Source of the DNA: Pampus argenteus
Taxonomy: Eukaryota > Chordata > Actinopteri > Scombriformes > Stromateidae
Length of the DNA stretch: 64,000 nt
Direction: 5' to 3'
Assembly: GCA_036937835.1 (NCBI GenBank)
Contig: CM072881.1
Coordinates: forward strand, 816,001 to 880,000
Position numbers and translations under genes: made by a program. Below, piece after piece: positions 55,030-64,000 of this stretch (positions within the stretch are counted from its first letter, which is position 1; every line of letters begins with the position of its first letter). Below the pieces are notes generated by a model that was not told the DNA's origin, did no database searches, and saw only the letters and a program-made list of their open reading frames with translations.

Positions 55030-58000
55030 GTACGGATACAAACACTCAAAGCTGAGGTCATTGACTGTATCTGGCAACCAGAGACCCTAGGCAGTAACTC
55101 CCCTAACAGCAATGTGTACAGATTAAACAAACAAGATACAACATCACAAGCTAACCCTCAGAAAACATTCATTCATGCCAACTGCTTACAATATGAATAT
55201 CCAGCAAAACCTTCAACAGCTCAAGTATAAAAAATGTTTCAAATTCATCAGTACAGTATGATGGGCTGTCTCTCCATGTGTCTGTCTAATACTTTTACAA
55301 CATTTCAGAAGAGGATTATGAATAAGAAAAATAAATTACATTTCTTTTTACTGAGTACAGTTGATGATGAATCCATGACACTCCAGGAGCTTTTTGATGG
55401 GCCATTGGCCCTAAGAATAGCTAAATCCCGTTGTCTAAATCAATAATCACTGTTAGAGGCCCTGTAAACCAAGTGTAAATCCCCCACTTTTTATGTTGTA
55501 TGATTATCATGTTACATTTCTGTATTTTTGTTAACATGGGCATATAACAAACTGATGAATGGTGTGTGGTGACTGAAGGGTCAAATCAAATTAAATTTTA
55601 TTTATATAGCCCAAAGTCACAAAATACATTTGTCTCAGAGGGCTTTACAATCTGTACAGGGAGTGACACCCTCTGTCCTTAGACCCTTGATTCAAATAAG
55701 CCTCTCCATCAGCAGTGCAGTGCAGGAACTGCCATTTGCTGAAGACCCGGACACTTTCTTCACATATACATAGTAGTCACACACACACACTCGCATGCAC
55801 ACATAAACAGTCACTGAATGACTGTGGTCATGAAAAAGGGGAGGTGTTCAGGGGAGGCTAAAGCAGAACATGCACACGCATGCCTGTGTGTGTGTGTCTG
55901 TGTGTGTGTGTGTGTCCTTCTCATGACCACAGTCATGCAGGGTTCAACAGCAGTTCATGCAGGGTAACACAGGGCGCAGGGAGACACACACTCCCTCTCT
56001 CTGTCATATGTGGAAATCTTTTAATGAAGTACCATTAAAAGTAGTGTAAATAAAAACACTGAAATTATCTATATATTGTTTTATTTTGTTTTTACTTTAA
56101 AGCTTCTCAATGGGACATTTAAAGCAAAATCTATGATGAAAAATATTTGTTAATGACTTTTATTTCATGATTAAAATGAAACAAAAGTCATCACTGAAAA
56201 TGGAAACTATGTCAAAATGTATGAAGAACGAAGAAGCTGCAACAAAATATGTGGGACAAGCTATGAAAACATGTAGGCAACAGGCTGAGATTTATAGAAA
56301 GGTACATTGAGGTCATTATTCTGTAATTGAGGTAATTACTCTTTTACTCTGTGATCTCCTGTGGTTCTGTTGGTAGGAATAAAGTGTTGGCAGTGAACCA
56401 TCTAAAGCTTCCTCTAAATGTGTGCTAAAGGAACATCACTGTGTAATGTTATCTGTTTTAAGCTAAACTAAAACCGTGAACCGATGAGTGAATCATCTCC
56501 TTACTGATCACTGCAGTGGAGAGCTGTTTGCTGTAGTAATGCTGTGTGAGCAGGAACGATGAAGCGTGAGTGCTTCTGTCTAAACAAGTCCGACAAGTAA
56601 ACACTCCTTTTTCATATCCTTGTAACTCCCGTAACCATAGCAATTGTAGATAACTGAACCCTTAGAAAACATAAAGATTAAAAACACATGATAAAAATCA
56701 TACTAAAATGTCACTGGTGGAAAAGAGACTAACGTGTCTTTAGTTCTTCTTGACTAATAATAACAAAAATGAAATATAAATCAGGTGAATAAATGATGAG
56801 TCTAAAATAATAAATGTAGTTCATGCTTGTATTGACTTGTAAGCTGCATTGTGTTTTGGGGTGTAATACCTCCTTAATGTGTGTAACGGTGTGTCTACAG
56901 GAGTCCATTGAGATTATGTAACATTAGAACTTGAGTCACCTCCTCCATGGTCAAACAGAGTTCACCTTGCGTCGCTGCTTAGCCTATAGCGACAAAGCAT
57001 CAGTGTCAGCTCTCCCTCCTCCTGCTCCTTTCTTCTCCTCTCCTTCACTGTAATCAATACCTCCTGCTGTTTGTACGGCCCTTTCAGTTTACCAACACAG
57101 TGACTTTCATTCTTTACCTGTTTGTAAAAGTGGAATATTTGGAGTTATGGTCTCACAATGTCTCTAAATCCTATAGGTATCTCATATTCCTGCTATATTT
57201 TCATGTTAGATCCTAAAGACTGGAATTAAAATGAACAAGTAGTATTATGTGTGCTCTTACCATGTCTAAAGGCAAAAGTGCCTAAAGGTTATTCTAAACA
57301 GCTACACTTACAGGTGGAGCATGAAGCCTGTTGTATCATTTAAAGGAAGATATTGGTGTACACTATCAGACAGTCTCTCTTCAAAGACATTGATGATGTT
57401 GCACTCAGTTGTTCATACAAAAAGTAACAGAAGTAGCTCTATGGAAACAAAAGCACTTGAGAGTTCAAAGTTCAAACCCCCTCACCTCACCCACACCTGC
57501 AGGATGAGGTCATGATTGTCGGACTGTTTCAAAAAATCTGATGAACCCACCCCCAATGTCGTTTTCAGAAAAGTGTGGGGCAGAGCGGGTTTCAGAGGCT
57601 GTTTGACTATCTAACAAGCACCTTGGAAGCTACTGATGCCCTTATAGATTCCCTTTATTGTCTTTACAAAATCTTGCCATGTAGCAAAACTATTAGACAA
57701 AAGACTGTGAGCACACAGACGTATTTTGTAGCTCAGATTTTAGGCCATGTTCAGACTGAAACCAGCAGTGAAACAATGCTTCCCTCCCATTCATCTGAAT
57801 GAGGGCAGTGTGTTTTCACAGCAGGGAGGCAGGAGCATTACTTTGTAATGTGAACACTTTGTTTAACTCTTTATCTTGCAATTGTCATTACGTAAGATGA
57901 AACAGATGCTTCTGTGATAACTTTCCAGAGTTCTAACATCTGTGAGTATTAAACATCAATTACACATAGTTCCTGGTAAATTACTGGGATAACCTGTCAG

Positions 58001-58300
58001 ACCCCGCTAGTGCTTTTCACTATTCACACATGCAGCTGCATTCAGGAACATTTTCATCTTACGCCTTTTCACACATACCATGGCTATGTCAGAAGAGATG
58101 GGAAACAATGCAGTTAAAGTTACATGAATCAACATTTATACTAGCCTTTGAACATTTTATTTAATCATTCAAAAAACAGCAACAGCTTCCTTTTAAAAGT
58201 CTGTCTGTGTTTGGTGCGATACTATCACAGCATCAGGTTCCATTTAACATTAGCTTATCACAATCCAAATGATATCCACAACATTAACTACTGAGCTGGT
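55030..58300. other. Intergenic stretch, mostly unassigned
   Basis: The stretch holds a short L2 tail (55582-55694) and CA/TG runs (55760-55790 and 55886-55915). Short ORFs lack domain or splice support. Confidence 0.5.
55582..55694 (-). mobile_element. L2-type LINE 3' end, minus strand, short
   Basis: TCAAATCAAATTAAATTTTA and the GCCCAAAGTCACAAAATACA block equal the reversed 3' end of the L2 at 61.9 kb. Only about 110 bases are present. Confidence 0.7.
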
Positions 58301-58324
58301 TTGTAACCATCTAGTATAGAGACT

Positions 58325-58933
58325 GTGTCTGTCCCCCGTCCACCTGCATTATTTAAAGATAAAACAAACAGAAGAGGAGTAAATCATAAAAACCTGATAA
58401 AAATTAAATCAACATCTCAAAGAGTCCAAAACAAGATAATTAAATGTGGACTCCTGAATATTAGGTCCTTGTCCTCTAAAGCTGTTTTAGTAAATGAATT
58501 AATATCTGATTATGATATTGATTTATTCTGCCTCACTGAAACCTGGTTGCAGGAGGATGAATATGTTAGTTTAAATGAATCCACTCCCCCCAGTCATTGT
58601 AATACTCATATTCCTCGAAGTACTGGTCGAGGTGGTGGAGTTGGAGCCATATTTGACTCTAGTTTACTCATTAATCCTAAACCTAAACTAAATTATAATT
58701 CATTTGAAAGTCTTGTTCTTTGCCTGACTCACCCAACCTGGAAAACATTACAGCCAATATTATTTGTTATATTATATCGAGCTCCAGGTCCTTATTCTGA
58801 ATTTCTATCTGAATTTGCAGAATTTGCATCAGGCTTGGTCGTTAAAACAGATAAAGTAATTATTGTAGGTGATTTTAATATTCATGTCGACAACATAGTG
58901 ATAGTCTTAGTACTGCATTTATCTCTTTGTTAG
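58325..58933 (+). pseudogene. L2 endonuclease domain (202 codons)
   Basis: The frame has GLLNIRSL (the Asn motif), DLFCLTETWL (the Glu motif), RGGGVGAIFD and VIIVGDFNIHVD, blocks of an apurinic-type endonuclease that nicks DNA for target-primed insertion. There is no ATG start; the frame opens with GTG and probably began upstream. After HVDN the frame is lost, and the D-S-L-S-T-A-F-I-S-L-L-D-S continuation is found in the next frame. Confidence 0.75.
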
Positions 58934-61323
58934 ACTCAATTGGCTTCTGTCAGAGTGTAAACAAACCGACTCATTGTCTGAATCACACTCTTGACCTTAT
59001 ACTCTCATATGGCATTGAAATTGATCATCTAATAGTCTTTCCACATAATCCTATTCTATCTGACCATTTTCTAATAACCTTTGAGTTCATATTACTGGAC
59101 TATAAGCCTTTTTTCAGAAACTCCTACAGCAGATGTTTATCTGACAGTGCTGTAGCCAAATTTAAGGAAACAATTACTATAGTATTAAATTCAATGCCAT
59201 GTCTTAATGTTACAGAGGACTTAGCAGCTTCCCGTAGCCCCTCACACATAGATCAGCTCATTAGTAATACTACAGACTCATTACAGACAACTCTTGACTC
59301 TATTGCACCTCTGAAAAAGAAGACAATAAAACAGAGGAGGTTAGCACCATGGTATAGCCAGCACACTCACAAATTAAAGCAAGAGGCACGTAAATCTGAA
59401 CGTAAATGGCGTGCCTCTAAACTGGAAGAATCTCGCCTAGCCTGGCAAGATAATCTTGCAATTTATAGGAAGGCTCTGCGTAATGCCAGAATAGCCTATT
59501 ATTCCTCATTAATTGAGGAAAATAAGAACAACCCCAGGTTTCTCTTCAGCACTGTAGCCAGGCTAACAGAGAACCACAGCTCTATTGAGTCATCTATTCC
59601 TTTAAGCCTAACTAGTAATGACTTCATGAGCTTCTTTAATGATAAAATTCTAAATATTAGAGACAAAATTCATCACCTTTTGCCCTCATCAGGCACTCAT
59701 TTGAATTCTGATACAGCAAGTTTGGAAATAGCTATAAAACCTGACATATATTTAGACTGCTTTTCTCCCGTCGACATTAAACAAATAACTACAATAATTT
59801 CTTCATCTAAGTCGTCAACCTGTCTCTTAGACCCCATCCCAACCAGGCTGCTTAAAGATGTATTACCTTTAGTTAGCCCGTCCTTATTGAATATGATTAA
59901 TCTGTCTTTATTATCAGGATATGTACCACAGTCCTTTAAAATAGCTGTGATTAAGCCTCTTCTTAAAAAACCAACTCTAGATCAAGAGGTTTTAGCCAAT
60001 TACAGACCGATATCAAACCTTTCATTCATCTCGAAGGTACTTGAGAAAGCCGTAGCCAACCAACTATGTGACTTTCTCCACACAAACAGTTTATTCGAGG
60101 AGTTTCAGTCAGGATTTAGAGTAAATCATAGCACAGAGACCGCACTAGTTAAAGTTACAAACGACCTCCTAATGGCATCAGACAAAGGACTCATCTCTGT
60201 ACTTGTCCTATTAAATCTTAGTGCCGCATTTGACACCATTGACCATCAGATTCTCCTACAGAGACTGGAATACCAAATTGGCATTAAAGGAACCGCCCTA
60301 GGCTGGTTTAAGTCATATTTCCTAGACCGTTCTCAGTTTGTTCATGTTCATGATGAATCCTCCATGCAAACCAAAGTTTCTCATGGAGTCCCACAAGGTT
60401 CTGTATTAGGGCCACTTCTTTTCAGTTTATATATGCTTCCTTTAGGGAACATTATTAGGAATCATTCAATTAACTTTCACTGTTATGCTGACGACACCCA
60501 ATTATATTTATCGATCAAGCCTGATGAAACCAATCACTTGACTAGACTTCAAGCATGCATTAAGGACATAAAAAATTGGATGACCCACAATTTTCTGATG
60601 CTAAATTCAGAAAAAACTGAAGTTCTCGTAATAGGACCCAAACACCTTAGAAACTATCATTCCAGAGATTTAGCCTTAGATGGGATCACCCTGGCCACCA
60701 GCTCCACCGTAAAAAATCTTGGCGTTGTTTTTGATCAAGACTTGTCCTTTAATAACTATATAAAACAACTTTCGAGGACTGCATTCTTCCACTTGCGTAA
60801 CATTGCCAAAATCAGACGCATCATTTCTCAAGTGGATGCAGAAAAACTAGTCCATGCATTTGTTACTTCTAGGCTGGACTATTGTAACTCTTTGTTATCA
60901 GGCTGCTCTAATAAGTCTCTTAAGAGTTTGCAGCTGATTCAGAATGCTGCTGCACGTGTTCTGACAGGAACCAAAATCAGAGATCACATCTCTCCCATTT
61001 TGGCTTCCTTGCACTGGCTACCCGTTAAATCTAGAATAGAATTTAAAATTCTTCTACTAACTTACAAAGCTCTTCATGGTCAGGCACCATCATATTTAAA
61101 AAAGCTCATAGTACCTTACCACCCCACTAGAACATTGCGCTCCCAGGATGGTGGGTTCCTTGTGGTTCCTATAGTGTCTAAAAGTAGATTGGGAGCCAGA
61201 GCTTTCAGCTATCAAGCTCCTCTTCTGTGGAATAAACTACCACTCTGTGTTCGGGAGGCAGACACGATCAACACCTTTAAGAGTAGACTTAAGACTTACC
61301 TGTTTGATAAAGCTTATAATTAG
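58927..61323 (+). pseudogene. L2 reverse transcriptase ORF (798 codons), motif A Asp replaced by Asn
   Basis: Continues from the endonuclease in a shifted frame. RT blocks present are TCLLDPIPTRLLKDVLPLVS, ANYRPISNLSFISKVLEKAV, motif A, HGVPQGSVLGPLLFSLYM and motif C YADDTQLYL (near 60484-60510). The C-terminal region has LDYCNSLLSGCS and HWLPVKSRIEFKILLLTYKA, ending LFDKAYN. Motif A reads LLNLSAAFDTIDH: residue 430 (60214-60216, AAT) is Asn, whereas active L2 elements have Asp there. This residue binds catalytic metal, so the polymerase is expected to be inactive even though the frame is open. Confidence 0.8.
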
Positions 61324-62131
61324 GGCTGGCTCAGGTCATCCCTTAGTTATGCTGCCATAGAACTAGACTGCTGGGGGACTCACATACTCTCTCGCTCTCT
61401 CTCTCTCCTTATCTATCCATCTATCTAATCCATCTATCTATCTATCATGTTACTAATTAAACTTCTTCCCCAGAGTTTCTGTGCTCTCTCGTCCAGCAGG
61501 TTCTTGTGGACTGTGTCTGCTGCTGTGGTCCTGCGTGGCGTCTACTGCATGTGTTGTCGCCGTCATCATTGTTGCCATATCCCCATTACAGTTTATAGTT
61601 ATGTAATGATTTGCTGCTACTGTAATAATTCATCATTCATTGTAACCTATTCTTATCATCTATTGTAATTCATTATTATTCATTGTGAGTGTACAATATG
61701 TGTGTGTTGATTTGTTCTGTACATGTGACATCATTGCACGTCTGTTCGTCCTGGGAGAGGGATCCCTCCTCTGTGGCTCTTCCTGAGGTTTCTTCCACCT
61801 TTTTCCCTGTTAAAAGGTTTTTTGGTGGGCAAGTTTTTCCTCACTCGAATCGAGGGTCTAAGGACAGAGGGTGTCACTCCCTGTACAGATTGTAAAGCCC
61901 TCTGAGACAAATGTATTTTGTGATTTTGGGCTATATAAATAAAATTTGATTTGATTTGATTTGATTTGAATTGACGACGCTAATAAATGGGCCTCAGCGG
62001 GCGGACATGCTGATCCAGCTCCACCAAAAACATCTCTAAATGCACAGTAGGAGCATGAACTCAGACAAAGGCTGAGGACATGCAAGGACAACTAAAGGAA
62101 GAAGCTGGAGGCCAAACTCCAACAGAACAGT

Positions 62132-63538
62132 GTGAGGGATGTGTGGACGGGGATGAAGAACATCACAGGGATGACAGGAAGAGACCGGTTGACAGCAGGG
62201 AGCCTGGATAGAGCCAACCACTCCAACCAGTTTTTCAACAGGTTTAGCTCACCTCCTGTGACCCCTCAAACATCCCCACCCCTCCACACACCTACACTGT
62301 TCCAAATGGCTCAACCCACCTGGCCTCCTGTACAGCACCTCTCCACCTGCTCCCCCTCCTCCTCCTCCTCCTCCTCCTCATCTCCCACCTCCTCTCCTGA
62401 AGACATCTGCAGCAACCCCTGCCCAACGGTGACTACAGGCCAGGTTAAGAGGCAGCTGGAAAGACTTCACCAGCGAAAGGCTGCAGGCCCTGATGGCATC
62501 ACACCCAGGATCCTGAAGACCTGCACCAACCAGCTGTCTCCTGTACTGGGACATCTGTACAACCTGAGCCTGAGTCAGCAGAAAGTCCCGCTGCTGTGGA
62601 AGACATCCTGCTTGGTTCCAGTCCCCAAGAAGTCGAGGCCATCTGACCTGGCAGACTACAGACCAGTCGCCCTCACATCTCATGTGATGAAGGTCCTGGA
62701 GAGACTGGTCTTAGCCCAGCTGAAGCCACAGGTGAGGACGTTTCTGGACCCTTTGCAGTTTGCCTACCATCCCCATTTAGGTGTCAATGATGCTGTCATC
62801 TACCTGTTGCAGCGAACCCATATGCATCTGGATGGTGGAGAAGGCACTGTGAGGATCACTTTCTTTGATTTCTCCAGTGCTGTCAACACCATTCAACCTC
62901 TGCTACTGGGTGAGAAGCTGCGGGTGATGGGTGTTGACGACACAGTGATCTCCTGGATTACTGACTACTTGACAGGCAGGCCACAGCTTGTCCGTCTGGG
63001 CAGTGTCCTGTCTGATGTGGTGGTCAGTGATACAGGAGCTCCACAGGGAACTGTACTTTCTCCCTTCCTCTTCACCTTATACACCACTGACTTTCAATAC
63101 AACTCTGAGTCATGTCATCTACAGAAGTTTTCTGATGACTCAGCTGTTGTTGGGTGTATAAGGGAGGGAGAGGAGGGTGAGTACAGGACGCTGGTGGACA
63201 ACTTTGTAGAGTGGTCCGAGCAGAATCACCTGAGGCTGAATGTCAACAAGACCAGAGAGATGGTGATCGACTTCAGTAGGAAGAGGATGCCTTCACAGCC
63301 AGTACTGATCAAGGGGGAGGTGGTGGAGGAGGTGGAGGACTATAAATACCTGGGAGTGGTGATTGACAACAGACTGGACTGGAAATCTAACAGAAGCTGG
63401 ATGAGCAGAAAAGGGGATGAGCAGACTCTATTTCCTGAGGAAGCTGAGATCCTTCAACGTGTGCAGCAAGATGTTGGAGATCTTTTACCAGTCTGTTGTT
63501 GCCAGTGTCATCTTCTTTGCTGCTGTGTGTTGGGGTAG
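62132..63538 (+). pseudogene. Rex1-like reverse transcriptase, N-terminal and palm (468 codons)
   Basis: Open frame from the linker through RT palm to about DNRLDWKSNRS. The catalytic Asp of motif A and the DD of motif C are retained. A compositional run of Ser (12 or so TCC codons near 62358) lies in the linker. The open frame beyond about 63395 is out of register. Confidence 0.7.
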
Positions 63539-63815
63539 CAGCATCAGAGCCAGTGACACCAACAGACTTGATAAACTCATCAAGAAGGCTGGCTCTGTAC
63601 TTGGTGTCCGGCTGGAGACGTTTGGTACTGTGGTGGAGAGGAGGACGCTGAATAAACTGTTTACCATCATGGACAATGATCAGCACCCTCTCCATCACAC
63701 AGTGGACAGACAGCGGAGCACTTTCTCCCACAGACTGCTGCAGCTCCGCTGTTGTAGGGAAAGATACAGGAAATCTTTCCTGCCACAGGCCATCAGCATG
63801 TATAATAATAGCTAA
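63417..63815 (+). pseudogene. Rex1-like reverse transcriptase C-terminal region (132 codons)
   Basis: The frame gives SRLYFLRKLRSFNVCSKMLE, VVASVIFFAAVCWGSSIRAS, DTNRLDKLIKKAGSVLG and RYRKSFLPQAISMYNNS, the usual end of Rex1-type proteins. It overlaps the preceding ORF by a frameshift. The same residues, reversed and partly deleted, are present in the fragment at 46.4-46.6 kb. Confidence 0.7.
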
Positions 63816-63941
63816 AATCCGGTCATATATTATTATGTTATTATATTATTATATTTATTTATATATTTATTTTACTTATTCTTATGTAATTATTATCTTA
63901 ATTTCTTATTCTTATTCAATTATCTTATTCACTTATTAATT

Positions 63942-63954
63942 ATCTATCTATCTA

Positions 63955-64000
<46 letters not shown>
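63942..64000. repeat. (TATC)n microsatellite, 3' tail of Rex1-like element
   Basis: TATC units with one TATATC interruption reach the window end and continue beyond it. Confidence 0.9.

Larger units (their letters stand above)
58302..61973 (+). mobile_element. L2-type LINE, nearly full length, one frameshift
   Basis: The order endonuclease, RT, C-terminal domain, 3' UTR and (TTTGA)n tail is that of vertebrate L2 non-LTR elements. The coding region is split by a frameshift near 58891-58896. The 3' UTR (61324-61973) contains (CT)n and (TATC)n stretches and GATTTTGGGCTATATAAATA before the tail. The true 5' end was not located; an in-frame stop lies near 58303. Confidence 0.8.
61974..64000 (+). 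mobile_element. Rex1-like LINE, 5'-truncated, runs off the window end
   Basis: It starts right after the L2 (TTTGA)n tail. The coding region carries KRQLERLHQRKAAGPDGITP, ADYRPVALTSHVMKVLERLV, motif A FDFSSAVNTI, TGAPQGTVLSPFLFTLYTTD and motif C FSDDSAVVG. The frame shifts near 63395 and continues as SRLYFLRKLRSFNVCSKMLE to ISMYNNS and a stop at 63813-63815. The 3' UTR is AT-rich and ends in a (TATC)n tail from about 63942 to the window edge. The endonuclease is absent, and a stop lies at the 5' part (AAGGACAACTAA, about 62093). Confidence 0.8.

Overview
The window is nuclear DNA of a ray-finned fish, most likely a derived teleost. It is AT-rich, has spliced genes with GT-AG introns, many (CA)n, (TATC)n and (TTTGA)n microsatellites, and fish-type mobile elements (L2 and Rex1-like LINEs, a chromodomain Ty3/gypsy element, Tc1, pogo-like and hAT DNA transposons). 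No prokaryotic or viral genome organisation is present. Only two host genes can be named with confidence, both on the + strand.

Region 1 (1-13.1 kb) is the 3' end of exoc6, the exocyst subunit Sec15A. Its last four coding exons lie at 3281-3422, 4497-4570, 9929-10041 and 12310-12436. The introns hold a hAT-like element, CA repeats, a pogo-like MITE, two nearly identical 219-bp segments and a candidate 12-nt in-frame microexon (10465-10476). Region 2 (13.1-27.0 kb) is intergenic: a hAT-type non-autonomous element, a Tc1 relic, a minus-strand L2 fragment carrying a smaller insertion, a foldback MITE and an 846-bp 8-bp-unit minisatellite. Region 3 (27.0-31.4 kb) is cyp26a1, the retinoic-acid hydroxylase. 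All seven coding exons (488 codons) are present, with a TATA box and two DR5 retinoic-acid response elements upstream, which fits the known feedback induction of this gene by its own substrate.

Region 4 (31.4-44.2 kb) is intergenic, with a second Tc1 relic and LINE tails. Region 5 (44.2-48.0 kb) is a decayed chromodomain Ty3/gypsy element interrupted by a minus-strand Rex1-like fragment. Region 6 (48.0-53.5 kb) holds a hAT-type element with pogo-like transposase pieces inside it and two weak candidate host exons (50585-50657 and 51349-51465). Region 7 (53.5-64.0 kb) is a LINE cluster: a Rex1/CR1-like fragment, a nearly complete L2 whose catalytic motif A Asp is replaced by Asn, and a second Rex1-like element running off the window end.

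The exoc6-cyp26a1 order matches the conserved vertebrate EXOC6-CYP26C1-CYP26A1 block, but no cyp26c1 lies between them. I see no previously undescribed multi-gene system. The observations most worth a second look are the candidate microexon, the composite hAT/pogo elements with foldback junctions, the paired retinoic-acid response elements, the duplicated segment with a short secretory-like ORF, and the unassigned exon pair near 51 kb.
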